From: Xanthomonas sp. F10
Lineage (GTDB): Bacteria > Pseudomonadota > Gammaproteobacteria > Xanthomonadales > Xanthomonadaceae
Length of the DNA: 64,000 nt
Direction of reading: 5' to 3'
Assembly: GCF_014206815.1 (NCBI RefSeq)
Contig: NZ_JACHNP010000001.1
Coordinates: 648,456 to 712,455 of the forward strand
Under the pieces are notes generated by a model. It was not told where the DNA came from. It worked only from the letters and a program-made list of their open reading frames with translations, and ran no database searches. Position numbers and translations under genes: made by a program. This document shows positions 24,869 through 33,667 of this stretch, one piece after another. Position 1 is the first letter of the stretch, and each line of letters opens with the position of its first letter.

Positions 24869-25716
24869 GCGGCGTGCGCGGCGGCATGGGCACGGTGCTG
24901 CGCTGGACGGTGCTGGGCGCCGGCTTCGCCTTCCTGTACCTGCCGATCCTGCTGTTGATGGTGTATTCGTTCAACGCCTCCAAGCTGGCGACGGTGTGGG
25001 CCGGCTTCTCCACCAAGTGGTACGGCGAACTGCTGCGCGACCGGCAGATCCTGCAGGCGGCGTGGATCAGCCTGAAGGTGGCGTTCTGGACCGCGACCGC
25101 GTCGATGGTGCTCGGCACGCTGGCGGCGATGGCGATGACCCGCTTCCGCCGCTTTCCCAGCAAGAGCCTGTTCGGCGCGCTGGTGACCGCGCCGCTGGTG
25201 ATGCCGGAGGTGATCATCGGCCTGTCGATCATGATGATGCTGGTGTCGATGGGCGGCGTGCTCGGCATCCCGCCCAAGGGCGTGGTGGCGATCTGGGCGG
25301 CGCATGTCACCTTCACCCTGTCCTTCGTCACCGTGGTGGTGTCCTCGCGCCTGCAGGAACTGGATCGCTCGCTGGAAGAGGCGGCGATGGACCTGGGCGC
25401 CAACCGGCTCAAGGTGTTCTTCCTGATCACCGTGCCGATCATCGCGCCGGCGCTGGTGTCGGGCTGGTTGCTGGCGTTCACCCTGTCGCTGGACGACGTG
25501 GTGATCGCCAACTTCGTCGCCGGCCCGGATTCGACCACGCTGCCGATGACCGTGTTCTCGTCGGTGCGCATGGGCCTGAAGCCCAAGATCAACGCACTGG
25601 CCACGCTGATGGTGCTGGCGGTGTCGATCGCCGCTGTCATCGGCTGGTGGCTGATGGCGCGCAGCGAGAAGCGGCGCCAGCGCGATCTCCAATTGGCGCA
25701 GCAGCAGGTGGGTTAG
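24865..25716 (+). CDS. potI: Polyamine ABC importer permease PotI
   Basis: A 283-residue permease with six helices. The conserved segments VYSFNASK, LVMPEVIIGLS and the EAA loop AAMDLGANRLKVFFLITVPI, together with FTLSLDDVVIANFV, identify PotI/PotC. It is the last gene of potGHI, overlapping potH by four bases. The C-terminal tail is basic and Gln-rich. The aldehyde dehydrogenase gene follows after ~120 bases and may share the transcript. Confidence 0.93.
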   Translation: MSGVRGGMGTVLRWTVLGAGFAFLYLPILLLMVYSFNASKLATVWAGFSTKWYGELLRDRQILQAAWISLKVAFWTATASMVLGTLAAMAMTRFRRFPSKSLFGALVTAPLVMPEVIIGLSIMMMLVSMGGVLGIPPKGVVAIWAAHVTFTLSFVTVVVSSRLQELDRSLEEAAMDLGANRLKVFFLITVPIIAPALVSGWLLAFTLSLDDVVIANFVAGPDSTTLPMTVFSSVRMGLKPKINALATLMVLAVSIAAVIGWWLMARSEKRRQRDLQLAQQQVG

Positions 25717-25839
25717 GGCATTGCCTTGCTCCTACGGACATGGCGGAACACTGTGAGCCATCGCGCTCGACGGCATCGCCACGCTGCCGCAACCTCCACC
25801 GCGCTAGGCTGGCCGGACATTTTTCCAGGAGTCCGCGCG

Positions 25840-27204
25840 ATGCCTTACGACACCGTCAATCCGGCCACCGGCCAGGTCGAATACAGTCTCGAACTGATGG
25901 ATGCCGCTGCCGTGGAACAGCGCCTGGCCGCCGCCGCGCAGGCATTCCCGGGCTGGGCGGCGACGCCGCTGGAGCAGCGTGGCGCGCTGGTGCGCAAGGT
26001 CGGCGCGCAGTTGCGCGAACAGCGCGACGCGATCCAGCGGGTGATGACCGCGGAAATGGGCAAGCTGCGCAAGGAAGCCCTGGCCGAACTCGACAAGTGC
26101 GCCGCGGCCTGCGACTACTACGCCGAGCATGCGGCCGAGTACCTGCGCGAGCAGCCGGTGGCCACCGACGCGCAGCGCAGCTACGTGCGCTACGAACCGC
26201 TGGGCTGCGTGCTGGCGGTGATGCCGTGGAACTTCCCGATCTGGCAGGTATTCCGCTTCCTGGCGCCGGCGCTGATGGCCGGCAACGTCGCCCTGCTCAA
26301 GCACGCCAGCAACGTGCCGCGCTGCGCCGACGCGATTCGCAAGGTGCTGGCCGACGCCGGCCTGCCGGCCGGCGTGTTCGACGTGCTGCACATCGACAAC
26401 GACCAGGCCGCAGAGGTACTGCGCGATGCGCGCGTGGCCGCGGTGACCCTGACCGGCAGCGAGCGTGCCGGCCGTTCCATCGCCGCCAACGCCGGTGGGC
26501 AGTTGAAGAAGTGCGTGATGGAACTGGGCGGCAGCGATGCCTTCGTGGTGCTGGACGACGCCGACCTGGACGCCACCGTGACCGCGGCGGTGAAGTCGCG
26601 CTTCGACAACGCCGGGCAGACTTGCATCGCGGCCAAGCGCTTCGTGGTGGTGGAGGCGATCGCCGATGAGTTCGTGCGCCGCTTCGTTGCCGCCGCCGCC
26701 GAGCGGCGCCTCGGCGATCCGCAAGACGAGGCGACCACGCTGGCACCGATGGCGCGCCAGGACCTGCGCGACGAACTGCACAAGCAGGTGCAGGCCAGCA
26801 TCGCCAAGGGCGCCAAGCCGCTGCTGGGGTGCGAACCCGAGCGTGGCAGCCACGCCGGTTACCCGGCGTCGATCCTCGACCACGTGGCGGCAGGCATGCC
26901 GGCCTACGACGAGGAACTGTTCGGGCCGGTCGCGGCGATCCTGCGCGTGGCCGACGAGGCGGAGGCCGTGCGCGTGGCCAACGACACCACCTTCGGCCTC
27001 GGCGGCAGCGTGTGGACCGCCGACCGCGCCCGCGGCGAACGCGTGGCCTGCCAACTCGAATGCGGCGCCGCCTTCGTCAACGCCATCGTCAAGAGCGACG
27101 TGCGCCTCCCGTTCGGCGGCATCAAGCGCTCCGGCTTCGGACGCGAACTGGCCGAGCACGGCATCCACGAGTTCATGAACATCAAATCGGTGTATGTGGC
27201 TTGA
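25840..27204 (+). CDS. sad: NAD(P)-dependent succinate-semialdehyde dehydrogenase, Sad (YneI) type
   Basis: A 454-residue aldehyde dehydrogenase. The cofactor segment is AVMPWNFPIWQVFR, the general base is in KKCVMELGGSDAF, and the catalytic Cys is in DNAGQTCIAAKRF. Length and conserved blocks match E. coli Sad/YneI rather than the longer GabD. It oxidises succinate semialdehyde to succinate, the last step of putrescine/GABA breakdown, which fits its place beside spuC and potFGHI. The ATG at 25840 has CCAGGAG upstream. Other small aldehydes are possible substrates. Confidence 0.9.
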   Translation: MPYDTVNPATGQVEYSLELMDAAAVEQRLAAAAQAFPGWAATPLEQRGALVRKVGAQLREQRDAIQRVMTAEMGKLRKEALAELDKCAAACDYYAEHAAEYLREQPVATDAQRSYVRYEPLGCVLAVMPWNFPIWQVFRFLAPALMAGNVALLKHASNVPRCADAIRKVLADAGLPAGVFDVLHIDNDQAAEVLRDARVAAVTLTGSERAGRSIAANAGGQLKKCVMELGGSDAFVVLDDADLDATVTAAVKSRFDNAGQTCIAAKRFVVVEAIADEFVRRFVAAAAERRLGDPQDEATTLAPMARQDLRDELHKQVQASIAKGAKPLLGCEPERGSHAGYPASILDHVAAGMPAYDEELFGPVAAILRVADEAEAVRVANDTTFGLGGSVWTADRARGERVACQLECGAAFVNAIVKSDVRLPFGGIKRSGFGRELAEHGIHEFMNIKSVYVA

Positions 27205-27207
27205 GGG

Positions 27208-27345
27208 CGGGGATTCGGGAGTTGGGATTGGGGATTCGCAAATGCGGATCCCCTCCGCTGATGCATCCCTTGCAACCCAGGCGTTAAACCGTCAGGCGCA
27301 GCGCACCGCTTCAACGAATCCCCACTTCCCACTCCCCAATCCTGG
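27208..27345. repeat. Two GGGATTCGGGATT-type repeats in opposite orientation
   Basis: Between the 3' ends of sad and corA lie two copies of the degenerate GGGATT-unit repeat, at 27208-27241 (plus sense) and 27311-27345 (minus sense), about 70 bases apart. Together they could pair into a long hairpin between the convergent genes. Confidence 0.6.
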
Positions 27346-27347
27346 CT

Positions 27348-28343
27348 TCACAGCCATCTTGCCCGCTTGAACGCCACATACAGCGCCACACACACCGCGG
27401 CGACACCGCCGACCATCAGCGGGTAGGCCCACGGCCAGTCCAGTTCCGGCATCTGCTTGAAGTTCATGCCGTACCAACTGGTGATCAGGGTCGGGGCGGC
27501 GAGCAGGGCAGCCCAGGCGCCGAGGCGCTTGACCGTCTCGCCTTGCGCCAGGGTGACCAGCGACAGGTTCACGCTCAGCGCGGTGCCGAGCATCTCGCGC
27601 AGGGTGTCGATGGCGTCGTTGGTGCGCACCGCGTGGTCGAGCACGTCGCGCACGTACAGCCGCACTTCCTCGGCGATCAGCGGGCCGGGGTGGCGCTTGA
27701 GGTGCGCCAGCACGTCCTGCAGCGGCGCCACGCCCAGGCGCATCTGGTTGAGCTCGCGCTTGAGTTCGTACAGCCGGATCGCGGTGTCGCGGCGGTACGC
27801 CTCGGCGAAGATGTCGGCCTCCAGCCGCTCCAGGCTCTGCCGGAAGGCGTCCAGGATCGGCTGGTAGTTGTCCACCACGTAGTCCAGCACCGCGTACAGC
27901 GCGTACGACGGGCCCAGTTGCATCAGCGAGGCCTCGCGTTCCAGCCGCTCGCGCACCGGCGCATAGGGCAGCGAGGCGCCGTGGCGCACGGTCAGCAGGA
28001 AGCGCTCGCCGAGGAAGGCGTGGGTCTCGCCATAGACGATGCGCTCGTCGATCACCTGCGCGGTGTGCACCGCCAGGAACAGCGAATTGCCGAAGGCCTC
28101 GACCTTGGGCCGCTGGTGCGCCTTGCGGGTGTCCTCGATCGCCAGTTCGTGCAGTTGGAATTCTTCCTTGAGCTGCTGCAGCACCGCGTCGCCGGGCTCG
28201 TACATGCCGACCCAGACAAAGCCGTCGTCGTGGCCGGCCAGCACGTCGCTGATCTGCTCCAGGGCGATGTCGTGGCGACGGCCGTGGCCGTCGTAGTGCA
28301 CGCAGTTGATGACGCAGGCGGGATTGGCGGGCGCGGAGGCCAT
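27348..28343 (-). CDS. corA: Magnesium/cobalt transporter CorA
   Basis: A 331-residue divalent cation channel. It has a long cytoplasmic N-terminal domain with a coiled stretch (about residues 150-250), then two C-terminal helices. The selectivity motif GMN follows the first helix (SWYGMNFKQMPEL), and the tail is basic (FKRARWL), as in all CorA proteins. It forms a pentameric Mg2+ uptake channel in the inner membrane. The ATG at 28343 is preferred; the frame stays open far upstream but overlaps the next gene in a different frame. Confidence 0.93.
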   Translation of the reverse strand: MASAPANPACVINCVHYDGHGRRHDIALEQISDVLAGHDDGFVWVGMYEPGDAVLQQLKEEFQLHELAIEDTRKAHQRPKVEAFGNSLFLAVHTAQVIDERIVYGETHAFLGERFLLTVRHGASLPYAPVRERLEREASLMQLGPSYALYAVLDYVVDNYQPILDAFRQSLERLEADIFAEAYRRDTAIRLYELKRELNQMRLGVAPLQDVLAHLKRHPGPLIAEEVRLYVRDVLDHAVRTNDAIDTLREMLGTALSVNLSLVTLAQGETVKRLGAWAALLAAPTLITSWYGMNFKQMPELDWPWAYPLMVGGVAAVCVALYVAFKRARWL

Positions 28344-28393
28344 GGCGGGATCGGGTTCGGCAGAGGCGCGCGGGGCGAGGTGGTTGGACGGTA

Positions 28394-29692
28394 TCAGGGC
28401 CGCGGGCGAGGGCGGGTGAGCGCCCAGGCCAGCGCCGCGTGCACCGGCAGCAACAGCGCGATCCATTGCAGGTTGAATTGCGGCTGCAGCATCGACAGCC
28501 AGTGGATCAGCAGCGCGGCGCCGGCCAGGGCCACCACCAGCCACAGCAGCACGTCGAACCAGCGTCCGGGGCGGCGCCCGCGCAGGATCGCCAGCCCGCC
28601 GACCAGCAGCGGCAGGCACAGCGGATCCAGCAACAGCAGGTTGCGGTTGCCCCAGGCGGCGCGATGCTCGCTGAAGCCCCACAGATACAGCAGGACCGCA
28701 CCGCCCAGCGCGCACAGCAGCCAGAACGGCAGCGCCAGCGCGGCCAGCCAGCGCGGCCGGCGGCCCAGCGCGAGCACGCCCGCCGCCGCGGCCAGCCCGA
28801 CCAGCAGCCAAGGCCACCAGTGCCGCAGCTGTTCCGGCGGTTCCGGCGGCAGCCGCTGCGGCAGCAATTGCTGGCGCGCCTGCACCAGCGGGCGGCCGGC
28901 GCTGTTGCGCACCTCGTTCAGGCTCTCGGCCAGGCGCATCGGCACGAAGGCCTCTTCCCAACGCGACAGCGGCTTGTCGGCGTACGGGCCCAGGCCCAGG
29001 TCGAAGCCCAGCCACATCCACGGCGCCGGCGAGGCCAGGCGCACCGATTCGCTGCGATAGGTGTTGCCGCGCGAACGGCCGGACAGTTGCGCGTGCAGCG
29101 CCCCGCCCATGGCCCGGTCCAGCGCGTCGCGGACCATCGTCGCGCAGTTGGCGGTGTAGTAGTCGTAGCGGTAGCGCGCGTTCTCCGGGCGCGCACGCCA
29201 GGCCAGCGCCTGCTGCAGCGCGCGCGCCTGCGCCGGCGCCAGGTCCAGCCACTGGATATCCACGCCGCGGCCGGCTTCGCGGTACTGCTCCAGGTCCTCC
29301 TGCAGCGGCAGCGCGACCAGGTAGTAGCGCATGTCGCCGGCGGCGAAGCGGCCGACGAAACCGGGTTCGCTGGGGTCGAAGAAGCCGAAGTTGTACGAGG
29401 TGGCCTGGCCCGTGCGCGGGTCGAGCACCACGATGGCGTCATGGCCGAAGCGCTCGAAGAACACTTCGCCTGGCTGCATCGTGGCCACGCCGATGCGCGG
29501 CGCCGGGTCGCTGGCGTCGGCTGCGGCCGTCGCGGCCCCTGGGGGCGGCGTGGGCGTCGGCGCGGCGGCCAGCGGCGGCGGAGCCGCCGGATCCGCGGAC
29601 GGGGTCTGCGCGAAGGCCAACCCGGCCCACAGCGCCAGCAGCATCCCCAGCCAGCACGCCGCGCTGGCGCGCGGCACGGTGCGCGCGCTCAA
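28394..29692 (-). CDS. DUF4105 (Lnb-type) membrane protein, possible lipoprotein N-acyltransferase
   Basis: A 432-residue protein with a signal peptide (residues 1-28, AFA|Q), a Pro/Ala linker, a periplasmic DUF4105 domain (about 65-270), and about five C-terminal membrane helices. The domain has the family's conserved His (H84, FERFGHDAIVV) and Cys (C183, YDYYTANCATMVRD), which look like a thiol catalytic pair. The family includes Lnb, a lipoprotein N-acyltransferase of Bacteroides; transfer of that function to this protein is inference. The TTG start overlaps the corC stop (TTGA). In many gammaproteobacteria lnt follows corC, so the location supports a lipoprotein-related role. A canonical Lnt may still exist elsewhere in the genome. 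Confidence 0.8.
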   Translation of the reverse strand: MSARTVPRASAACWLGMLLALWAGLAFAQTPSADPAAPPPLAAAPTPTPPPGAATAAADASDPAPRIGVATMQPGEVFFERFGHDAIVVLDPRTGQATSYNFGFFDPSEPGFVGRFAAGDMRYYLVALPLQEDLEQYREAGRGVDIQWLDLAPAQARALQQALAWRARPENARYRYDYYTANCATMVRDALDRAMGGALHAQLSGRSRGNTYRSESVRLASPAPWMWLGFDLGLGPYADKPLSRWEEAFVPMRLAESLNEVRNSAGRPLVQARQQLLPQRLPPEPPEQLRHWWPWLLVGLAAAAGVLALGRRPRWLAALALPFWLLCALGGAVLLYLWGFSEHRAAWGNRNLLLLDPLCLPLLVGGLAILRGRRPGRWFDVLLWLVVALAGAALLIHWLSMLQPQFNLQWIALLLPVHAALAWALTRPRPRP

Positions 29693-30570
29693 GCGCCGTC
29701 CTGCGCGGCGGGCGGCAGGATGGTGACGTGGAAGGCCTGCACCCGGCGCGCGTCGGCCCGCGCCACGCGGAATGCGAACCGCCCCAGGGTGAGTTCCTCG
29801 CCGGTCTCGGGCAGGTGGCCGATCGCCTCGGTGACCAGTCCGCCGACGGTGTCGTAGTCGTCGTCCGGGAAGTCGGCGCCGAAGCGCTCGTTGAAATCCT
29901 CGATCGGGGTCAGCGCGTCCACCACGTACTGGCCGTCGGCCTGCGCGGCGATCAGCGAGGCCTCGTCCTCGGCGTCGTCATGCTCGTCGTCGATGTCGCC
30001 GACGATCTGTTCCAGCACGTCCTCGATGGTGACCAGGCCGGCCACGCCCCCGTACTCGTCGACCACGATCGCCATGTGGTTGCGCGAGAGGCGGAACTCC
30101 TTGAGCAGGACGTTGAGCTTCTTCGATTCGGGAATCAGCACCGCCGGGCGCAGCAGTTCGCGCACCGTGCCCGGACCGTGGTCGGCGACCACGCCGCGCA
30201 GCAGGTCCTTGGCCAGCAGGATGCCGAGGATGTCGTCCTTGTTCTCGCCGTGCACCGGGAAGCGCGAATGGCCGGATTCGACCACCTGTTTCATCAGGTC
30301 GAGGAAGCGCGCCTCCACCGACAGCGACACCATCTGTGCGCGCGACACCATCACGTCGCCGACGGTGAGTTCGGAGACCGACAGCGCGCCCTCCATCATG
30401 CGCAGCGTGTCGGCGGCGATCAGGCCATCGTGCTGCGCGTCGCGCAGCACCTCGACCAGATCGTCGCGGGTGTGCGGGTCGCCGGAGAACACCGAGGTCA
30501 GGCGTTCCAGCCAGCCGCGGCGCTTTTCGTGGGATTCCGGGGAGGAGCTACTCGGTCCGTCTTCTGACAT
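29689..30570 (-). CDS. corC: CorC/YbeX-type CBS-domain protein
   Basis: A 293-residue cytoplasmic protein: tandem CBS domains (about residues 65-190; ELTVGDVMVSRAQM, DEYGGVAGLVTIEDVLEQIVGDI) and a C-terminal CorC_HlyC domain (about 205-290). Known family members influence Mg2+/Co2+ efflux or ribosome-linked physiology (YbeX). The ATG at 30570 (MSEDGPSSSS) was chosen over one 42 bases upstream because it gives the usual CorC start. It belongs to the conserved miaB-ybeZ-ybeY-ybeX neighbourhood. The DUF4105 gene overlaps its stop by four bases. Confidence 0.92.
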   Translation of the reverse strand: MSEDGPSSSSPESHEKRRGWLERLTSVFSGDPHTRDDLVEVLRDAQHDGLIAADTLRMMEGALSVSELTVGDVMVSRAQMVSLSVEARFLDLMKQVVESGHSRFPVHGENKDDILGILLAKDLLRGVVADHGPGTVRELLRPAVLIPESKKLNVLLKEFRLSRNHMAIVVDEYGGVAGLVTIEDVLEQIVGDIDDEHDDAEDEASLIAAQADGQYVVDALTPIEDFNERFGADFPDDDYDTVGGLVTEAIGHLPETGEELTLGRFAFRVARADARRVQAFHVTILPPAAQDGA

Positions 30571-30681
30571 GTTCTGTGGGTAGGCGCCCGGTCGAACGGG
30601 CGGTAACGGCAAGTCTAACAGGGCGGTCGCGACAGCATCGCGACGCCGGCCGCAGGCCGTCGACGGCCTGCCGGTCCGGGT

Positions 30682-31299
30682 TCAGCCGCCCTTGGGCGGC
30701 GTGTGCAGCACGTCCGGCGCCGGCGGCGCGCCCGGCTCCTCGGGCAGGTCCAGGCTGTAGCTGCAGCCGGCCAGGGTCTTGCCCGGGTGCGATTTCACCG
30801 TGGACACGCTGAGGATGATCGACTCGATCATCGGCTCGCCGGTCTTGGGGTCGCGCACGTCGCGGCTGAGCACTTCGCGGCCGAACATGGCCTTGTCCGG
30901 GGTGTCCACCGCCGCTTCCAGGTTCAGGCGCTTGGCCAGCGGCCGCGGGTCGGGCAGGTCCAGGATCGCCATCACGCTGGCGCCGGAAAAGGCGATGCGC
31001 TCGCTGCTGTAGCCGAACACCTGGATCGGCCGGGTCAGCGCGTATTCGGTCATGAACAGGTTGGACTGCGGCAGCGGCCGCCAGCCGTGCGCCACCGCCT
31101 TCAGCGGATCGGCCAGCAGCGGCGCCAGCGCGGTGAAGTCGGCCACGTGCTGGCGGCATTCCAGCAGCGCCGGCAGGTCGATGGCCGCAGTGGCGGCAGG
31201 TGCTGCAGCGGGCGGCGCGGGTGGAGCGGGTGGCGTCGCGATGGCCGCCGCCGGAGCGGCGCAGGCCAGCGCGAGCAGGACGAGCGAGGGACGGATCAA
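30682..31299 (-). CDS. Periplasmic protein of unknown function
   Basis: A 205-residue protein not assigned to a family. It has a signal peptide (LVLLALACAAPAAAIA), an Ala/Pro linker, and a compact domain rich in beta-type sequence (YALTRPIQVFGY, SGASVMAILDL, ESIILSVSTVKS) with two Cys (CRQHV and AGCSYSL) that could form a disulfide. It ends in a Pro-rich tail. The only reasonable start is TTG at 31299, with a GAGG ribosome site. It lies between ybeY and corC on the same strand. The codon pattern is typical of real genes here. Confidence 0.72.
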   Translation of the reverse strand: MIRPSLVLLALACAAPAAAIATPPAPPAPPAAAPAATAAIDLPALLECRQHVADFTALAPLLADPLKAVAHGWRPLPQSNLFMTEYALTRPIQVFGYSSERIAFSGASVMAILDLPDPRPLAKRLNLEAAVDTPDKAMFGREVLSRDVRDPKTGEPMIESIILSVSTVKSHPGKTLAGCSYSLDLPEEPGAPPAPDVLHTPPKGG

Positions 31300-31403
31300 C
31301 GCACGGAACCTCGAAGGAAAGCGGACTGCGGCGATCGCCGCGCGGCCACGTTACCGCCCGCGCCTGCGCTTGACCAGCACGGGGAGGTGGGCGGCACACC
31401 GAG

Positions 31404-31426
31404 CCCCTCTCCCCCCGGGAGAGGGG
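31404..31426. repeat. CCCCTCTCCC inverted repeat downstream of ybeY
   Basis: A perfect 10-bp stem (CCCCTCTCCC / GGGAGAGGGG) with a 3-base loop, followed by TTGGGGTGAGGGT. This element is a common intergenic repeat in xanthomonads. It sits about 45 bases after the ybeY stop (minus strand) and may act as an mRNA 3' structure. Confidence 0.55.
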
Positions 31427-31469
31427 TTGGGGTGAGGGTCGGTCGTGGCAGAGGGCGTGGGATCTCGGA

Positions 31470-31955
31470 TCAGCGCTCGCCGGCGTAGGGATCGGAGACG
31501 CCGAGGTCGGCGAGGATCTCGCGTTCCAGTTGCTCCATCGCCTCGGCCTCCTTGTCGTCCTCGTGGTCCCAGCCGAGCAGGTGCAGCACGCCGTGCACGG
31601 TCAGGTGCGCGTAGTGCGCGTTGAGCGGCTTGTCCTGTTCGGCGGCTTCGCGTGCCACGACCGGCGCGCAGATCACCAGGTCGCCGAGCAGCGGCAGCTT
31701 GACGCCTTTCGGCAGCCCCTCGGGCAGTTCCGCCGGGAAGCTGAGCACGTTGGTGGCGTAGTCCTTGCCGCGGTAGTGCAGATTCAGGGCGCGGCCTTCG
31801 CGGTCGTCGACCAGGCGGATCGCCAGGTCGGCCTCGCGGATGCGGCCCTTCAGCGCCGCGGCGACCCATTTGCGGAAACTCGTCGCCGCCGGCAGTCCGG
31901 CACGGGGCAGGGCGTAGCTGACGCCGACATCGAGGCGGACGGGACCTTTGGTCAT
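31470..31955 (-). CDS. ybeY: Endoribonuclease YbeY
   Basis: A 161-residue metalloprotein. The zinc motif is [14 protein letters not shown] (HxxxH...H), and the block TNVLSFPAE is also conserved. YbeY takes part in 16S rRNA 3'-end processing and 70S ribosome quality control. The ATG at 31955 ([10 protein letters not shown]) matches the family's start; a longer upstream frame is not conserved in character. It forms part of the conserved phoH-ybeY-corC neighbourhood. Confidence 0.93.
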   Translation of the reverse strand: MTKGPVRLDVGVSYALPRAGLPAATSFRKWVAAALKGRIREADLAIRLVDDREGRALNLHYRGKDYATNVLSFPAELPEGLPKGVKLPLLGDLVICAPVVAREAAEQDKPLNAHYAHLTVHGVLHLLGWDHEDDKEAEAMEQLEREILADLGVSDPYAGER

Positions 31956-32117
31956 GGCAGACGGCCGAGTACAGCGGTGGGGGACACAGTATCGCGCGTG
32001 CGGCGGCTCAGGGCGACCTTGCATCGTCGGCGCTGAGGCGGGCTTGCCTCGCACCAGCGTTCCCGCATGCGCGGCGCAACCGAACCGCACAGGTGGTCGG
32101 TGTGCGCGGTGTGCGGC

Positions 32118-32684
32118 TCAGGTCACGCAGGCGACCAGGAACAGCAACGGGGTCTTTTCGTCGTCGACGCGGTAGGCCACGCTGCCCATCGGGCCTCGCT
32201 GGCACTGCGGGTTGTCGCGCCGGATCTCCACCGTGGCGGCGAAGCGTGCCGAGGCCGGGAGCCATACCGCAGCCTGGCCGTGTGCGAGCAGGTCGCCGAC
32301 CAGGTAAAGGCTGTCCGCCGGCACCTGCTTGTAGGCCAGCGCATTGCAGCCGAAGCGGTCGCGCGTCGCGCCGGTGGCGTCGGCCGCATCGAGCAGCGCC
32401 TGCGCCCGGGTGCCGGCGATCCACGCCAGGCGCCGCGCTTCGTCGTCGTGCGGCGCGGTCGGCGCGGCGCGGGCGATGGCTGCCGCGCGTTCGAGGACGT
32501 CGCGCGGCAGGCCGATGACGGCGCTGTCCTGCACGATCGACACGCACGGCGCGGTCAGCGATTGCGCCAGGGCGACGCGGTGTGGCGCCGGATCCTGCGC
32601 TGGCGTCCGCTCGGGCGTGTGGCCGCCGGCACTGCCGGCGACGCCGAGCAGCGTTCCCAGCAGCGCCGGCCATGTGCGGATCAC
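32118..32684 (-). CDS. Secreted protein of unknown function, coupled to phoH
   Basis: A 188-residue protein not assigned to a family. It begins with a short signal-like segment (TWPALLGTLLGVAGSAGG), then a helical domain with two Cys (APCVSIVQ and RFGCNALAY) and near the end a further pair (PQCQRG, VACVT). The GTG start at 32684 overlaps the phoH stop by four bases (GTGA), so it is probably translated after phoH. It lies between phoH and ybeY, which usually adjoin. An envelope role is likely from the signal, but nothing more can be said. Confidence 0.68.
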   Translation of the reverse strand: MIRTWPALLGTLLGVAGSAGGHTPERTPAQDPAPHRVALAQSLTAPCVSIVQDSAVIGLPRDVLERAAAIARAAPTAPHDDEARRLAWIAGTRAQALLDAADATGATRDRFGCNALAYKQVPADSLYLVGDLLAHGQAAVWLPASARFAATVEIRRDNPQCQRGPMGSVAYRVDDEKTPLLFLVACVT

Positions 32685-33667
32685 GCCGACGGGCCGCTGG
32701 CACGGTCGACGACGTCGCGCTTCTCGTAGGCGTTCACGATGCGCGCCACCAGCGGATGCCGGACCACGTCGCGCGCCTCGAAGAAGGTGAAGCTGACCCC
32801 GTCCACCTCGTGCAGCACCTCGATGGCATCGCGCAGGCCGGACTTGACGTGCTTGGGCAGGTCGATCTGGGTCAGGTCGCCGGTGACCACGGCGGTGCTG
32901 CCGAAGCCGAGGCGGGTCAGGAACATCTTCATCTGCTCGATGGTCGTGTTCTGCGCTTCGTCCAGGATCACGTAGGCGTCGTTGAGAGTGCGTCCGCGCA
33001 TGTACGCCAGCGGCGCGATCTCGATGACATTCTTCTCCAGCAGCTTGACCACCTTCTCCACGCCCAGCATCTCGTACAGGGCGTCGTACAGCGGGCGCAG
33101 GTAGGGGTCGACCTTCTGGCTGAGGTCGCCGGGCAGAAAGCCCAGCTTCTCGCCGGCTTCCACCGCCGGGCGCACCAGGATCAGCCGTTGCACCCGCGAT
33201 TCGTTCAGCGCTTCCACCGCGCTGGCCACGGCCAGGAAGGTCTTGCCGGTGCCGGCCGGGCCGATGCCGAAGTTGATGTCGTGGGTGGCGATCTGGTGCA
33301 GGTACTTGGCCTGGTTGGCGCCGCGGCCGCGCACCGTGCCGCGCTTGACCTTGATCGCCACCTCCTGCGGTTGGTAGGCGCGCTGCGCCACCTGGTCGAC
33401 ATTGGACTGGTTGAGCCGCAGGTGGATTTCCTGGTCGTCGAAGACGACGTGGTCGGCCTCGGCGTACAGCGCCTGCAGCAGCCGCTCGGCCGCCGCCACC
33501 GCCTGCTCCGCCCCGGTCACCCGGTACACGTTGCCGCGGTTGGAGATCTCCACGCCCAGGCGCAGTTCGATCTGCCGCAGGTGCGCGTCGAACGGACCGG
33601 CCAGGTTGGCCAGGCGTTCGGTGTCGGCGGGATCCAGGGTGAAGTCGCGTTGCGCAGGGGTGGTCAT
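32681..33667 (-). CDS. phoH: PhoH-family ATPase (YbeZ)
   Basis: A 328-residue protein with an N-terminal KH-like nucleic-acid-binding part and a PhoH ATPase domain. Walker A is GPAGTGKTF, Walker B is YVILDEAQNTT, and sensor motifs follow (VVTGDLTQIDLP; VRPAVEAGEKLGFLPGDL). YbeZ acts together with YbeY in RNA metabolism. The ATG at 33667 (MTTPAQRDF) is the conserved start; a longer frame to 33922 crosses a non-coding stretch. miaB usually precedes it directly; here an arsR/osmC/ACT module intervenes. Confidence 0.92.
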   Translation of the reverse strand: MTTPAQRDFTLDPADTERLANLAGPFDAHLRQIELRLGVEISNRGNVYRVTGAEQAVAAAERLLQALYAEADHVVFDDQEIHLRLNQSNVDQVAQRAYQPQEVAIKVKRGTVRGRGANQAKYLHQIATHDINFGIGPAGTGKTFLAVASAVEALNESRVQRLILVRPAVEAGEKLGFLPGDLSQKVDPYLRPLYDALYEMLGVEKVVKLLEKNVIEIAPLAYMRGRTLNDAYVILDEAQNTTIEQMKMFLTRLGFGSTAVVTGDLTQIDLPKHVKSGLRDAIEVLHEVDGVSFTFFEARDVVRHPLVARIVNAYEKRDVVDRASGPSA

